Shown here: in pieces, positions 17,620 through 27,789 of the stretch | Layout: each line of letters opens with the position of its first letter | How positions within the stretch are numbered: position 1 is the stretch's first letter | Assembly: GCF_022538185.1 (NCBI RefSeq) | Contig: NZ_JAKYXC010000018.1 | Span: forward strand, 46,455 to 110,454 | Direction: 5' to 3' | DNA length: 64,000 bases | Origin: Microbacterium sp. CFH 31415 | GTDB lineage: Bacteria; Actinomycetota; Actinomycetes; Actinomycetales; Microbacteriaceae | Program-made: the position numbers and the translations under genes | Notes under the pieces: generated by a model | Databases searched by the model: none | Told to the model about the DNA's origin: nothing | Seen by the model: the letters and a program-made list of their open reading frames with translations, nothing else

Positions 17620-18266
17620 GCGAACCGTCGCCGAGCAAGGTCTGGAACGAGATGCGGCGCGGCAACGACCGCTTCGTCGCGGGCGAGCCGCGCCATCCCC
17701 GCCAGGATGTCGAACGGCGGCACGATCTCGCCGCCGGCCAGCGTCCGCGCGCGGCCCTCTTCGGCTGCTCCGACTCGCGTCTCGCCGCCGAGATCATCTT
17801 CGACAAGGGGCTGGGCGACCTGTTCGTCGTCCGCAACGCCGGCCAGGTCATCTCCGACTCGGTCGTCGGCAGCCTCGAGTACGCCGTCGCCGTCCTCGAG
17901 GTGCCGCTCATCATCGTGCTCGGGCACGACGAGTGCGGCGCCGTGGGCGCGGCCATCGACAGCACCCGGCCGGATGCCCCCGAGCTCCCGCCGCACATCT
18001 GGCGCCAGATCGCGCCCATCGTCCCCGCGGTCCACCGCGTCGTCCGCGCGGGCACCGTCGACGGCGTCCCGCCCGCGGCCATCGACGCAGAGCAGGTCGG
18101 TCGCGAGCACCTTCGCGACACGTGCGGCGAACTGCTGCACTCATCCGAGCTCATCAGCGACGCCGTCGCCGAAGGCCGCCTGGCCATCGTGGGCGCCAAC
18201 TACCGACTCGCCGAAGGCACCGCCGTCCCCGACGTCATCGTCGGGCGCGTCGACGAAGAAGCCTGA
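17616..18266 (+). CDS. Beta-class carbonic anhydrase
   Basis: 216 residues, cytoplasmic zinc enzyme interconverting CO2 and bicarbonate. Zinc ligands: Cys51 in GCSDSR (with the Asp/Arg dyad), plus His and Cys of GHDECGA. The typical [22 protein letters not shown] core is intact. The GTG start has a near-ideal AGGAGG ribosome site 7 nt upstream and overlaps the DUF4245 stop. Bicarbonate supply for PEP carboxylase (elsewhere in this window) is a plausible use, but inferred. Confidence 0.95.
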   Translation: MSEPSPSKVWNEMRRGNDRFVAGEPRHPRQDVERRHDLAAGQRPRAALFGCSDSRLAAEIIFDKGLGDLFVVRNAGQVISDSVVGSLEYAVAVLEVPLIIVLGHDECGAVGAAIDSTRPDAPELPPHIWRQIAPIVPAVHRVVRAGTVDGVPPAAIDAEQVGREHLRDTCGELLHSSELISDAVAEGRLAIVGANYRLAEGTAVPDVIVGRVDEEA

Positions 18267-18298
18267 CGCACTCTCGCCACCAACGGAGGAACGACGAA

Positions 18299-19693
18299 GT
18301 GACCGACATCGAATACCGCATCGAGCACGACACCATGGGCGAGGTCCGCGTCCCCAAGGACGCCCTCTACGCCGCGCAGACCCAGCGCGCGGTCGAGAAC
18401 TTCCCCATCTCCGGCGACCCGCTCGAACCCGCGCAGATCGTGGCGCTCGCCCGTATCAAGAAGGCGGCCGCGCTTGCGAACAAGGAGCTCGGCACGCTCG
18501 ACGGCGCGATCGCCGATGCGATCGCGCGCGCCGCCGACCGCATCATCTCCGGCGAGTACGCCGACCAGTTCCCGATCGACGTCTACCAGACGGGCAGCGG
18601 CACCTCGTCGAATATGAACATGAACGAAGTCCTCGCGACTCTCGCGACGCAGGACCTCGGCTCGGCCGTGCACCCCAACGACCATGTCAACGCGTCGCAG
18701 TCCTCGAACGACGTGTTCCCCACCTCGGTGCACATCGCCGTCACCCAGGAGCTCATCGACGACCTCATCCCGGCCCTCGACCACCTCGCGGTCGCGCTCG
18801 AGGCCAAGGCCGAGGCCTGGAAGTCCGTCGTTAAGTCGGGCCGCACCCACCTGATGGACGCGACGCCCGTAACCCTCGGCCAGGAGTTCGGCGGCTACGC
18901 CCGTCAGATGCGGCTCGGCATCGAGCGTGTGCAGGCCGTTCTCCCCCGCGTCGCGGAGGTCCCGCTCGGCGGCACCGCGGTCGGCACGGGCATCAACACC
19001 CCGCTCGGCTTCCCGCAGAAGGTGATCGAATTCATCGTCGCCGACACCGAGCTGCCGATCACCGAGGCGAAGGACCACTTCGAGGCTCAGGCGAACCGCG
19101 ACGGGCTGGTAGAGGCATCCGGCGCCCTCCGCACCATCGCCGTCTCGCTCACCAAGATCAACAACGACATCCGGTGGATGGGCTCGGGGCCGAACACCGG
19201 AATCGGCGAGCTGCACATCCCCGATCTGCAGCCCGGATCGTCGATCATGCCCGGCAAGGTCAACCCGGTGGTTCCCGAGGCGACGCTCATGGTGTGCGCA
19301 CGCGTGATCGGGAACGACGCGACCGTCGCCTGGGCAGGCGCCTCCGGTTCGTTCGAGCTCAACGTCGCGATCCCTGTCATGGGCACCGCGGTGCTCGAGT
19401 CGATCAGCCTGCTCGCGAACGCCTCGCGCCTGCTCGCCGACAAGACCATCGACGGCCTCGAGGCCAACGTCGACCGTGCGGCCGCCTATGCGGGCATGTC
19501 GCCGTCGATCGTGACGCCGCTCAACAAGCTCATCGGCTACGAGGCCGCCGCGAAGATCGCCAAGCACTCGGTCGCGAAGGGCATCACCGTCCGCGAGGCC
19601 GTCATCGACCTCGGCTACGTCGAGCGCGGAGAGCTCACACTGGAGCAGCTCGACGAGAAGCTCGACCTGCTGTCGATGACGCACCCGGGCTGA
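18299..19693 (+). CDS. fumC: Fumarate hydratase, class II
   Basis: 464 residues, TCA-cycle fumarase interconverting fumarate and malate. The superfamily signature [12 protein letters not shown] is present, as are [28 protein letters not shown] and [17 protein letters not shown] with its catalytic-site histidine. GTG start preceded by GGAGGAA. Downstream of carbonic anhydrase by 32 bp, so probably the last gene of the xseA operon. Confidence 0.97.
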   Translation: MTDIEYRIEHDTMGEVRVPKDALYAAQTQRAVENFPISGDPLEPAQIVALARIKKAAALANKELGTLDGAIADAIARAADRIISGEYADQFPIDVYQTGSGTSSNMNMNEVLATLATQDLGSAVHPNDHVNASQSSNDVFPTSVHIAVTQELIDDLIPALDHLAVALEAKAEAWKSVVKSGRTHLMDATPVTLGQEFGGYARQMRLGIERVQAVLPRVAEVPLGGTAVGTGINTPLGFPQKVIEFIVADTELPITEAKDHFEAQANRDGLVEASGALRTIAVSLTKINNDIRWMGSGPNTGIGELHIPDLQPGSSIMPGKVNPVVPEATLMVCARVIGNDATVAWAGASGSFELNVAIPVMGTAVLESISLLANASRLLADKTIDGLEANVDRAAAYAGMSPSIVTPLNKLIGYEAAAKIAKHSVAKGITVREAVIDLGYVERGELTLEQLDEKLDLLSMTHPG

Positions 19694-19740
19694 GCATCCG
19701 ATTCGTGCCGCAGGAGCCTCCCGCGGGCGATAATCAGGGG

Positions 19741-21261
19741 GTGACCCGCTCGACGCCCAGGCCGATCCCGGCCCGTGTGAGGATCCTCGCCGCGATCCTC
19801 GCCGTGGCCTGTGTCGGACTGGCCGTCGTCGGGAGCGTCACCTTCCTCGTGCAGCGCGAGCGCGTCGTCCAGGAGGTGGACCACCGGCTCGAGGCACAGG
19901 TAGACGGCCTGCGGACACTGGCGAGCCCTCCGGCGGACCGGGATGACGAGCCCGCCTCGGACGACGGTGCGACCACCGCGAGTGAGATCTTCGACATCCG
20001 CGAGTACACCTCGATCGACCCCTACCTCCGAGATGTCGTGGCCAGCTTCGTGCCCGCTCGCAACGAGGGATCGGTCGCGGTGATCGACGGTGTCGCACGC
20101 TATCGGCCGGGCACGTTCTCGGGCTTCGACATCTCCAGGAACACCGAGCTCATCGATCGGGCGATCGCGGAGACGGCCAACGGGGACACCAAGACCGGCA
20201 CCATCGCCACCGCGGACGGCTCGCTCCGGTACATCGCCATCCCTGTGACGATGGCGGGCGACGATGGCGAAGGCCTGTACATCCGGGCGGTCGACATGGG
20301 CGCCGAACTCGAGCCCGTCACCGCGGCGATGGGGACCTACGTGATCGCGGCCCTCGCGGTGCTGGCTGCGATCGGCGTCGTCGGCTGGTTCGTCACGGGC
20401 CGCCTGCTCTCCCCGATCCGCCTCATGCGCGAGACCGCCGACGCGATAACGATCGCCGACCTGTCCCCGCGGCTGTCGACGCAGGGCAACGACGACATCT
20501 CCGACCTCTCGCGCACCGTCAACTCGATGCTCGACCGCATCGAAGGATCCGTCGACGTGCAGCGTCAGCTGCTCGACGACGTGCGCCACGAGCTGAAGAC
20601 CCCCATCACCATCGTGCGCGGGCACCTCGAGCTCATGAACCCCGGCGACGCCGGAGACGCCGCGGCGGCGCGCGAGATCGGCATCGCCGAGCTCGACCGC
20701 CTCGCCCGCCTCGTAGAGGACATCGACCTGCTCGCCGCCGCAGAGGGCGACTCGTACGTCATGCGCGACGTCGACCTCTCCGCGCTCACCGCGCGCGTGG
20801 GCGAGCTCGTCGCCGTGATCCCCCAGCACGCCTGGACGATCGAGGCGCACGCCGAGGGTGTCGTGCAGGGCGACCAGGACCGCCTCCTCCAGGCGTGGCT
20901 CCAGCTCGCCGACAACGCCGCGAAGTACACCCCCGCGGGCACGTCCATCGAGATCGGCAGCTCGCTCGACGACACCGGGGCTCGTCTGTGGGTCCGCGAT
21001 CACGGAGCGGGCATCCCCCCGGCATCACGCAGTCGCATCTTCCGGCGCTTCGACCGCGCCCACGGCAAGCGCACCGTGGGCGGCTCGGGACTCGGCCTCG
21101 CAATCGTCGACGCGATCACGAAGGGCCACGGCGGCTCCTGCGCGGTGACCGACACCCCCGGTGGCGGCGCCACCTTCACCATCCACCTTCCTCCCGCCGC
21201 CGCCGAGCTTCCGGCGCCGGTGCGGGCGGGCGACGTTCTGCAGCGGGAGACATCGGCATGA
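19741..21261 (+). CDS. Sensor histidine kinase
   Basis: 506 residues. TM1 at about 14-36, an extracytoplasmic sensor of about 160 residues rich in acidic residues, TM2 at about 198-220, HAMP, then HisKA with phospho-acceptor His283 (DVRHELKTPI) and HATPase_c with N box (QLADNAAKYTPAG), DHGAGIP and GGSGLGLAI. GTG start with GATAAT (19729-19734) 6 nt upstream, so leaderless. ATGA overlap with its response regulator. Signal unknown. Confidence 0.94.
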   Translation: MTRSTPRPIPARVRILAAILAVACVGLAVVGSVTFLVQRERVVQEVDHRLEAQVDGLRTLASPPADRDDEPASDDGATTASEIFDIREYTSIDPYLRDVVASFVPARNEGSVAVIDGVARYRPGTFSGFDISRNTELIDRAIAETANGDTKTGTIATADGSLRYIAIPVTMAGDDGEGLYIRAVDMGAELEPVTAAMGTYVIAALAVLAAIGVVGWFVTGRLLSPIRLMRETADAITIADLSPRLSTQGNDDISDLSRTVNSMLDRIEGSVDVQRQLLDDVRHELKTPITIVRGHLELMNPGDAGDAAAAREIGIAELDRLARLVEDIDLLAAAEGDSYVMRDVDLSALTARVGELVAVIPQHAWTIEAHAEGVVQGDQDRLLQAWLQLADNAAKYTPAGTSIEIGSSLDDTGARLWVRDHGAGIPPASRSRIFRRFDRAHGKRTVGGSGLGLAIVDAITKGHGGSCAVTDTPGGGATFTIHLPPAAAELPAPVRAGDVLQRETSA

Positions 21262-21914
21262 CACGGATCCTCATCGTCGAGGACGAGCCGCGCATCGCGT
21301 CGTTCGTCAGCCGCGGTCTCGAGTCTGCGGGCTATGAGACGACCGTCGTCGAGGACGGCGAGGAAGCTCTCACGGTTGCGCTCCGCGGCGACGCCGACCT
21401 CGTGCTGCTCGACGTGGGCCTGCCCACGATGGACGGCTTCGAGGTGCTTCGCGAGCTGCGCTCCCGGGGATCGGTCGTGCCGGTGATCATGCTCACCGCC
21501 CGCTCCAGCACCCGAGACACGGTCGAAGGGCTGGATGCCGGCGCCAATGACTACGTGCCGAAGCCGTTCACCTTCGAAGAGCTGCTCGCGCGCGTCCGCT
21601 CGCGCCTGCGCGAGACCACTCCCCAGGTCGGGGTCGCGGTTTCGCACGGCGACGTCGTGCTCGACATCCTGGCCCGGCGCGCGACCGTCGGCGGACGCGA
21701 CGTCGACCTCTCGGCGCGCGAGTTCGCCCTCGCCGAGCAGTTCCTGCGCAACCCGGGCCGCGTGCTCAGCCGAGAGCTGCTGCTGAGCCGCGTGTGGGGC
21801 CTCGACTTCGATCCCGGCTCGAACGTCGTCGACGTGTACGTGCGCTACCTGCGCGGCAAGCTGGGGCCCGACCACATCATCACGGTGCGCGGCGCCGGCT
21901 ACCGCTGGGAGTGA
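21258..21914 (+). CDS. OmpR-family response regulator
   Basis: 218 residues. Receiver domain with Glu8/Asp9, phospho-acceptor Asp52 (LLDVGLPTMDG), Thr80 and Lys102 all in place. The C-terminal winged helix has LSAREFALAEQFLRNPGRVLSR (ends quoted as LSAREF and GRVLSR), VDVYVRYLRGKL and VRGAGYRWE. Paired with the upstream kinase by a 4-bp overlap. Its own targets are not evident; no obvious direct repeat precedes the operon. Confidence 0.95.
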   Translation: MTRILIVEDEPRIASFVSRGLESAGYETTVVEDGEEALTVALRGDADLVLLDVGLPTMDGFEVLRELRSRGSVVPVIMLTARSSTRDTVEGLDAGANDYVPKPFTFEELLARVRSRLRETTPQVGVAVSHGDVVLDILARRATVGGRDVDLSAREFALAEQFLRNPGRVLSRELLLSRVWGLDFDPGSNVVDVYVRYLRGKLGPDHIITVRGAGYRWE

Positions 21915-21931
21915 CTCCGGGCGCGCGAAGA

Positions 21932-21961
21932 AGCCCCCGGCGCTGGGGGGCGCCGGGGGCT
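21932..21961. terminator. Bidirectional terminator, 12-bp stem
   Basis: Perfect 12-bp stem agcccccggcgc (21932-21943) and gcgccgggggct (21950-21961) around TGGGGG. It lies between the convergent response regulator and the 259-aa anchored protein gene and can serve both. Confidence 0.8.
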
Positions 21962-21993
21962 GGGAAGGCCGGACTGGGGGATCCGGCCGTATA

Positions 21994-22773
21994 TCAATCG
22001 CGTCGGTCTGGGGAATCGCGCGATCGATGCTTCTTCGCGCCGACACCGGCATTCGTCGACCGGTCGTCGGCGTTCGCTCCCGCGTGCGCGGGGCGCTTGT
22101 GGGAAGACCCGGCCTCGGCGCGCCGGTCCTTCGAGCTGGGTCCGCTGCCCTTCACGGCACCGAGGCCACGACCGGGACTCCCGACCTGGCCGTGGGAGCT
22201 GCCGGATCCGACCAGGCCCTGGCGCCCGCCGTCAGTCGTCTCCTCGCCGCCGGGGCGGGCATCGCCCCGTCCCCCCGGGGCGCGGCCTCCGGGCAGCGGG
22301 CCGCGGGACTTCTCGAGCCGGTCGATCCAGGCGTCGATGCGAGCCGGCGACCAGCCGAGTCGCTCGGCCCACTTGCGGGCCGCGTCCCACGAGCGCGATG
22401 CCTCGGCCTCGGCGACCACCTCGTCTTCGGTCGGCGGCGGCGTGGGTCGAGCGGAATCCGTCACCTCGGGGGTCGAGGCTGGAGGAGCGGCCGGCACCAC
22501 CTCGGGCGCCGGCGCAGGCACGACCTCGGCGGCGCGCGCGCCGCGGGTCTCGGCGACGGGATCGGTGGTGGTGGCCGGCACGGACTCTTCGCCCGCGCCT
22601 GCGCCCTCAGAGTCAGCGGTCGACGCCGGGACCACCACGGGAGCCGCGTCGATCGTCGAACCGGCGGCATCCGAGAGCGCCACACTGTGGGTGAGGGCGA
22701 CGGCGCAGATCACGGCGACGCTCGCAGCGACGACGGTCATGCCGCCGACAGCCAGCCGCGTCAGACTCTCCAC
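21994..22773 (-). CDS. Pro/Ala-rich membrane-anchored protein with charged C-terminus
   Basis: 259 residues, family not recognised. Residues 6-30 form a signal-anchor (LAVGGMTVVAASVAVICAVAL). A Pro/Ala/Val-rich linker follows (about 45-115), then a short helical segment (SWDAARKWAERLGWSPARIDAWIDRL region, about 135-160) and a Gly/Ser/Arg/Lys-rich tail. The GTG at 22773 is preferred over an upstream ATG because GGGAGGGAAGG precedes it and the hydrophobic segment then starts at once. A perfect ATGAGA/TCTCAT inverted repeat lies upstream (22853-22868). Confidence 0.6.
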   Translation of the reverse strand: MESLTRLAVGGMTVVAASVAVICAVALTHSVALSDAAGSTIDAAPVVVPASTADSEGAGAGEESVPATTTDPVAETRGARAAEVVPAPAPEVVPAAPPASTPEVTDSARPTPPPTEDEVVAEAEASRSWDAARKWAERLGWSPARIDAWIDRLEKSRGPLPGGRAPGGRGDARPGGEETTDGGRQGLVGSGSSHGQVGSPGRGLGAVKGSGPSSKDRRAEAGSSHKRPAHAGANADDRSTNAGVGAKKHRSRDSPDRRD

Positions 22774-22902
22774 GCGTGCGCCTTCCCTCCCGGTGCCACG
22801 AATGCACCTCTTCCATGCTGACAGAACGCCCTGCGCAGGATCCACGTGGGGAATGAGACTCTTCTCATGATGGGAAGGCATGGCCGACCAGTCCGGACAT
22901 GC

Positions 22903-22937
22903 GGAAGGGGCCGGGATGCAGCATCCCGGCCCCTTCC
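22903..22937 (-). terminator. phoH terminator
   Basis: 15-bp perfect stem (ggaaggggccgggat, 22903-22917, with its complement 22923-22937) around GCAGC, beginning 6 nt after the phoH stop on the minus strand. Arms meet at GGATGC/GCATCC. Confidence 0.8.
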
Positions 22938-22943
22938 GAATCG

Positions 22944-24299
22944 TCAGGCGAGTTCACCCGCTTCGAGCAGGTCGGTCACCAGGGCCGCGATGGCGGAGCG
23001 CTCCGATCGCACGAGGGTGACGTGGCCGAACAGGCCGTGCCCCTTGAGCGTCTCGATGACCGATGCGACGCCGTCGTGCCGGCCGACCCGGAGGTTGTCG
23101 CGCTGCCCGACGTCGTGGGTGAGCACGACCCGCGAGTTCTGGCCGATGCGGCTGAGCACGGTGAGCAGCACGTTGCGCTCGAGCGACTGCGCCTCGTCGA
23201 CGATCACGAATGCGTCGTGCAGCGACCGCCCGCGGATGTGCGTGAGCGGGAGCACCTCGAGCAGCCCGCGCTCGACGACCTCCTCCAGCACGTTCGACGA
23301 GACGACCGAGCCGAGGGTGTCGAAGACCGCCTGGCCCCACGGGTTCATCTTCTCCTGCTGATCGCCGGGCAGGTAGCCGAGCTCCTGCCCGCCCACCGCG
23401 AAGAGCGGGCGGAAGACGATGATCTTGCGCTGCTGCTGCCGTTCGAGCACCGCCTCGAGCCCCGCACACAGAGCGAGGGCCGACTTGCCGGTGCCGGCGC
23501 GACCGCCGAGCGACACGATCCCCACCTCAGGGTCGGTCAGCAGATCGATGGCGATCCGCTGCTCGGCCGAACGGCCGTGCAGACCGAACACCTCGCGGTC
23601 GCCTCGCACCAGTTTGTACGCCCCCGCGCTCGTCACGCGGCCGAGCGCCGATCCGCGCTCGGAGTGGATGATGAGACCGGTGTTGACGGGCAGCCCGCGG
23701 ACCTGGTCGCTGCTGGCGACCTCGCTCTCGTACAGATCGCTGATGTCGTCGCCCGAGACGTCGATCGTCGCGATGCCGGTCCACCCCGAGTCCACCGCCT
23801 GCTCGGCGAGGTACTCCTCGGCGGTCACGCCGAGCGATGCGGCCTTGACGCGCATCGGGAGGTCCTTCGAGACGACCGTCACCTCCTGCCCGTCGGACGC
23901 GAGGTGCATCGCGACGGCGAGGATGCGACTGTCGTTGTCTCCGAGGCGCATGCCCGACGGCAGGACGCCGGCGTCGGTGTTGTTGAGCTCAACGCGCAGC
24001 GTGCCGCCCTCGCCGACGGGAACGGGGAAGTCGAGGCGACCGTGCTCGACACGCAGCTCGTCGAGATGACGGAGCGCCTGACGCGCGAAGTACCCGATCT
24101 CGGGATCGTGCCGCTTGCCCTCGAGCTCGGTGATCACCACCACGGGGATCACGACGTTGTGCTCGGCGAAGCGGAAGAAAGCCCGCGGATCGCTCAGCAG
24201 CACGGAGGTGTCGAGCACGTAGGTGCGGAGATCCTGTTCCAGATCCGCGGCCTGTGCGACGTCCTGACGGTACTGCTCGTGTGGTGCTCGTGTGGTCAC
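22944..24299 (-). CDS. phoH: PhoH-family ATPase with N-terminal PIN domain (PhoH2-like)
   Basis: 451 residues. The N-terminal PIN RNase domain (about 25-145) has acidic residues Asp30 ([11 protein letters not shown]), a Glu in ITELEGK and Asp121/Asp123 (GDNDSRI). The PhoH helicase-like domain has Walker [10 protein letters not shown] (265-273) and Walker [12 protein letters not shown]. Mycobacterial PhoH2 of this architecture unwinds and cleaves RNA. The GTG start follows GGGAGTGGG; a hairpin (24314-24330) and GTCAC direct repeats (24333-24361) lie upstream. Same neighbourhood (phoH, fumC) as Rv1095-Rv1098c. Confidence 0.95.
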   Translation of the reverse strand: MTTRAPHEQYRQDVAQAADLEQDLRTYVLDTSVLLSDPRAFFRFAEHNVVIPVVVITELEGKRHDPEIGYFARQALRHLDELRVEHGRLDFPVPVGEGGTLRVELNNTDAGVLPSGMRLGDNDSRILAVAMHLASDGQEVTVVSKDLPMRVKAASLGVTAEEYLAEQAVDSGWTGIATIDVSGDDISDLYESEVASSDQVRGLPVNTGLIIHSERGSALGRVTSAGAYKLVRGDREVFGLHGRSAEQRIAIDLLTDPEVGIVSLGGRAGTGKSALALCAGLEAVLERQQQRKIIVFRPLFAVGGQELGYLPGDQQEKMNPWGQAVFDTLGSVVSSNVLEEVVERGLLEVLPLTHIRGRSLHDAFVIVDEAQSLERNVLLTVLSRIGQNSRVVLTHDVGQRDNLRVGRHDGVASVIETLKGHGLFGHVTLVRSERSAIAALVTDLLEAGELA

Positions 24300-24332
24300 A
24301 ACCCACTCCCGCCCCGGGTGGAGAACCCGGCA

Positions 24333-24361
24333 GTCACGAGTCGACCATGGGTCACGAGTCG
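24333..24361 (-). promoter_or_regulatory. GTCACGAGTCG direct repeat upstream of phoH
   Basis: Two identical 11-mers GTCACGAGTCG at 24333-24343 and 24351-24361, exactly 18 bp apart, 34 nt upstream of the phoH start. Same GTCAC core and same 18-bp period as at 10040/10058, upstream of another minus-strand gene. Candidate binding site for a shared dimeric regulator. Confidence 0.45.
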
Positions 24362-24474
24362 TGGTCCGAAAGGCCGACTCGAACGGGCGCCTTGCCCGAT
24401 GTGATGAACGTACGTCCGCGCCATGTCCGGACCCGTGCACGACACGCGCACGAACGTGTCGAGCAGGTGAATTT

Positions 24475-24503
24475 CCGGGATGCCGCGGGTCGCAGCATCC
24501 CGG
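24475..24503 (-). terminator. Terminator after the class V aminotransferase
   Basis: 9-bp stem ccgggatgc (24475-24483) and gcatcccgg (24495-24503) with an 11-nt loop, 2 nt past the stop at 24506. GGATGC-armed like others here. Confidence 0.65.
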
Positions 24504-24505
24504 CA

Positions 24506-25627
24506 TCACCACACGCGTGCGGACGAGAACGCGGCCAGCGCGTCGCCGAACAGTCGCAGCGTGTCGGCGCCGGTGCCGACGTGCGGCGAGACGCGGACGA
24601 GCCCGGAGCGCACCGTGACGGTGAGGCCGTGGTTGGCGAGCGACGCCGCGAGAGGAGCCGCGTCCTGCGGCGCGGGCGCGAGGGTGACGATCCCGCCGCG
24701 GCGTTCGGGCTCGCGCGGCGTGATCACGGGCACCTCGTAGCGGTCGGCGTAGTACATGACGGTGCGCGTGCGTTCCATGAGCTCGGCCTCGACGGTTGCG
24801 ACGCCGACCTCGGTCAGCTCCTGCAGCGACGTGGCGAGGCGGGCAGCCGCCAGCGTGTCGATCCCGCTGACGCTGAATGCCCGGGCGGAGGCCGACGGCG
24901 GGGGCACGACGTCGAGCGGCAGGTCGCCGTCGATCCCCGCGAACCCCGAGAGGACCGGTGCGATGCGCTCGAGCGCCCGCTCGCCGAACCACGCGAAGCC
25001 GGTGCCCCGCCCCGCGCGCAGCCACTTGTACCCGTTCGAGCAGACGACATCGGCCGCCGTGTAGTCGACGTCGATCGTGCCGAAGCCCTGGATCGCGTCG
25101 ACGATGAGCAGCCGGTCGCCGAGAACGTCGCGGAGGGCGGGCAGGTCGGCGCGATAGCCGGTGCGGAAGTCGATGAGGCTCACGGCGAGCGCGCGCGTGT
25201 CGTCGCTGAGCGAGGAGCGCACGAGGTCGGGCGTGATGCAGCCGTCGACGGGATCGAGCCATTGCACGGCGATCGAGCCGAGGGAAGCTGCGGCCCGCGT
25301 GGCGGCAACGGTGAGGCTGGGGAACTCGCCGCGTCCGACCATGAGTCCGCCGGCGAGGCCGTAGATGGCCTGCATCAGGCCGTAGGTGGTCGATGGCTGC
25401 AGGACCACCTGCGAGGCATCCGTGCCGATCAGACCGGCGACGAGCTCCTGCGCCTCGCGCGCGTGGTCGTTCACCAGCTGGATGCTGGTGCGGCGCCCCG
25501 AGCCGAGGAGCTCGGTGTCGGCTTGCGCTTCCGCGCGCACGACCGGAGAGAGCGGTCCGAACGCAGCCCAGTCGAGATACCCCGGTTCCCCATCGAACGA
25601 CGCCAGATACGTATCCAGATCCGTCAC
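24506..25627 (-). CDS. PLP-dependent class V aminotransferase-fold protein
   Basis: 373 residues, fold-type I PLP enzyme of the NifS/isopenicillin-epimerase-like group. The PLP-binding lysine is in [15 protein letters not shown], the phosphate-clamping segment is [17 protein letters not shown], and [10 protein letters not shown] carries the Asp that holds the pyridine nitrogen. No catalytic cysteine loop of a true desulfurase is visible, so a transaminase or epimerase-like role is likelier. The GTG at 25627 is preferred over one 6 nt upstream because CATGAT then sits 6 nt before it, the leaderless spacing seen elsewhere. Confidence 0.88.
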   Translation of the reverse strand: MTDLDTYLASFDGEPGYLDWAAFGPLSPVVRAEAQADTELLGSGRRTSIQLVNDHAREAQELVAGLIGTDASQVVLQPSTTYGLMQAIYGLAGGLMVGRGEFPSLTVAATRAAASLGSIAVQWLDPVDGCITPDLVRSSLSDDTRALAVSLIDFRTGYRADLPALRDVLGDRLLIVDAIQGFGTIDVDYTAADVVCSNGYKWLRAGRGTGFAWFGERALERIAPVLSGFAGIDGDLPLDVVPPPSASARAFSVSGIDTLAAARLATSLQELTEVGVATVEAELMERTRTVMYYADRYEVPVITPREPERRGGIVTLAPAPQDAAPLAASLANHGLTVTVRSGLVRVSPHVGTGADTLRLFGDALAAFSSARVW

Positions 25628-25682
25628 TGACACATCATGGCACGCGGTGCCCGCACGCGGGGTCGCGCCGGTGCGGGCGGGA

Positions 25683-26468
25683 TCAGCTGCCGTAGCGACG
25701 ATCGCGGCTGGAGTAGTCGCGGATCGCCCGCAGGAAGTCGACCTCGCGGAGGTCGGGGCCGAGCGCCTCGACGAAATAGAACTCGGAGTGCGCGGACTGC
25801 CACAGCAGGAAGTCGCTCAGCCGCTGCTCCCCCGAGGTGCGGATGACGAGGTCGGGGTCGGGCTGACCGCCGGTGTAGAGGTGCTCGCCGATCTGCTCCG
25901 GTGTGAGGCTCGCCGCGAGCTCCTCGAGCGAACCGCCTTCCTCGTCATGCTGGGCGATGATGCTGCGCACGGCGTCGACGATCTCGCCGCGGCCGCCGTA
26001 CCCGACGGCGAGGTTGACGTGGAGGCCGGTTTGGTCCCTCGTGCGCTCATCCGCCTCGGCGAGCACGCGGGTGAGCTCGGCAGGCAGGAGGTCCAGGCGC
26101 CCGACGGGCTGGACGCGCCAGTCGGGCTCGAGCGACAGCTCGTGCGCGAGCTCCGCGATGATCTCGACGAGATCGGCGAGTTCGCGGGAGTCCCGCTTGC
26201 GCAGGTTGTCGGTCGACAGCAGGTACAGCGACACGACTTTGACGCCGACGTCGTCGCACCACCCGAGGAACTCGTGCATCTTCGCGGCGCCGGCGCGATG
26301 GCCGTGGGCGGCGGAGTCGAAGCCGAGCTGCTTCGCCCAGCGGCGGTTGCCGTCGATCATCATCGCGACGTGACGCGGCACGGAGCCGGGTTCGAGCCGG
26401 CGGCGCAGGCGGTTGATGTAGAGACGGTAGAGAGGCCCCCTGCCCTCGTTCGACCGTGTGCGCGCCAC
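25683..26468 (-). CDS. uppS: Z-prenyl (isoprenyl) diphosphate synthase, UppS/Rv1086-like
   Basis: 261 residues of the cis-prenyltransferase family: catalytic MIDGNRRWAK with its Asp, LYLLSTDNL, and RTSGEQRLSDFLLWQSAHSEFYF. The N-terminal PLYRLYINRLRR and the SGEQRLS motif match, from memory, M. tuberculosis Rv1086, a short-chain Z-farnesyl diphosphate synthase, and both genes adjoin hemolysin III. So the product may be Z,E-FPP rather than undecaprenyl diphosphate. GTG start; TAGCGT (26475-26480) lies 6 nt upstream, so leaderless. Confidence 0.93.
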   Translation of the reverse strand: MARTRSNEGRGPLYRLYINRLRRRLEPGSVPRHVAMMIDGNRRWAKQLGFDSAAHGHRAGAAKMHEFLGWCDDVGVKVVSLYLLSTDNLRKRDSRELADLVEIIAELAHELSLEPDWRVQPVGRLDLLPAELTRVLAEADERTRDQTGLHVNLAVGYGGRGEIVDAVRSIIAQHDEEGGSLEELAASLTPEQIGEHLYTGGQPDPDLVIRTSGEQRLSDFLLWQSAHSEFYFVEALGPDLREVDFLRAIRDYSSRDRRYGS

Positions 26469-26580
26469 ACGCCTACGCTACCTTCCACCCGGACGCCGCC
26501 CTAGCGTGGCACTCGGTGCCGGGCGCCGCGAGACCGCGTATGTTCCGCTCACGGCATGCCGCCCGGCCTAATCTTGATGG

Positions 26581-27324
26581 ATGATCCGTCGCAGCCGCCT
26601 CCCCCGGGGCCCAGAGGTCCCCGAGCTTCCGCTGATGGACGCCGCAGCTGTCGACGCCGCGAACCCTGAGATCAAGCCCTCCTGGCGCGGATGGATCCAC
26701 GCCGCCACCTTCCCTGTGGCGATCGTCGCGGGCATCATCCTCATCGCGGTCGCCCAGGGCGGTCCGGCGAAGTGGGCCTGCGCGGTCTTCATGGCGACAT
26801 CGCTGCTGCTGTTCGGCAACTCCGCGCTCTACCACCGCTTCAACTGGAGCCCGTCGACCAAGGCGGTGCTCAAGCGCATCGACCACGCGAACATCGTGCT
26901 CCTCATCGCGGGCACGTACGCGCCGATCGCCGTGCTCGCGCTCCCCCCGCAGCAGGGGTCCATCCTGCTGATCGTCGTATGGTCAGGGGCCCTGCTGGGC
27001 ATCCTGTTCCGGGTCTTCTGGATCAACGCTCCGCGCTGGCTCTATGTCGCGCTCTACCTCGCGCTCGGCTGGGCGGCGGTGATGTACCTGCCCGATCTGC
27101 TGCGCGCCAACGCGACGATGATGATCCTCGTCGCCGTCGGCGGCCTGCTCTACACCGGCGGCGCGGTCGTCTACGCGATGAAGCGCCCGAATCCGTGGCC
27201 CGGCCACTTCGGCTTCCACGAGATCTTCCACGTGTGCACGGTCCTGGCGTTCCTTTGCCACTGGGCTGCGTGCCTCATCATCGCCGTCGACCCGTTCTCG
27301 CCTTCGCTCGGGCTGCCCGGCTGA
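26581..27324 (+). CDS. Hemolysin III / TrhA-type seven-span membrane protein
   Basis: 247 residues, seven predicted helices, PAQR/HlyIII family. Conserved polar residues are present: LYHRFNW, KRIDHANIVLLIAGTY and HEIFHVCTVLAFLCHW, which hold the putative metal site. In E. coli TrhA affects membrane energetics; the label hemolysin is historical. ATG start with TAATCT (26569-26574) 6 nt upstream, so leaderless. Divergent from the prenyl synthase gene, as in Rv1085c/Rv1086. Confidence 0.93.
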   Translation: MIRRSRLPRGPEVPELPLMDAAAVDAANPEIKPSWRGWIHAATFPVAIVAGIILIAVAQGGPAKWACAVFMATSLLLFGNSALYHRFNWSPSTKAVLKRIDHANIVLLIAGTYAPIAVLALPPQQGSILLIVVWSGALLGILFRVFWINAPRWLYVALYLALGWAAVMYLPDLLRANATMMILVAVGGLLYTGGAVVYAMKRPNPWPGHFGFHEIFHVCTVLAFLCHWAACLIIAVDPFSPSLGLPG

Positions 27325-27342
27325 CCCGAGCGGGCCGGGGCG

Positions 27343-27376
27343 CGGCATCCCGAACCGATCGGACGGTGGGATGCCG
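27343..27376. terminator. Bidirectional terminator between hemolysin III and the 101-aa gene
   Basis: 9-bp stem cggcatccc (27343-27351) and gggatgccg (27368-27376); the 16-nt loop contains CCGATCGG. Lies between two convergent genes; GGATGC arms again. Confidence 0.65.
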
Positions 27377-27379
27377 GGC

Positions 27380-27685
27380 TCAGCGCTGCGCGCCGCCGGT
27401 CGGCTCGTCGGGGTCGACGCTCGCGTCGTCGGTCTCGGTCGCCTCGACCGCACCGTCCGCCTGACGCTCGGCCTCGAGTTCGTCGAGGAGGTCGGCCCGC
27501 ACGCGACCGCGCCGGATGCGACGGATCATGTCCCAGACCAGAACGATCGTGACGACCGCCACCAACGCCGTGATCACGAAGCCCCACGCGCCCGGCGTCA
27601 CCTTGGCGGGGTCGATCATCGACGGCGTGGGCGTCGGGGTCGCGGTCGCTGCCGCGAGTGCGAGGGCGGCGAGTGCGTCGTGCAT
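27380..27685 (-). CDS. Small single-span membrane protein (Rv1083 position)
   Basis: 101 residues: a short Ala/Thr/Pro-rich N-terminus, one helix (about 33-53, GAWGFVITALVAVVTIVLVWD), then a basic RRIRRGRVRADL and an acidic tail. Family not recognised by sequence. By position (between hemolysin III and DUF4307/greA) it corresponds to mycobacterial Rv1083, which is also a small membrane protein next to mca. No mca gene is present here. Confidence 0.7.
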   Translation of the reverse strand: MHDALAALALAAATATPTPTPSMIDPAKVTPGAWGFVITALVAVVTIVLVWDMIRRIRRGRVRADLLDELEAERQADGAVEATETDDASVDPDEPTGGAQR

Positions 27686-27789
27686 GGGGATTCCCTCGTT
27701 CTGCCCCGATCGGGCGGTGCGGGTGGCCGCGACCGCGGTCGGAAGCGCATAGCCTGGAAGTCCAGCCTAATCTTCCTGACGGACCGGCC

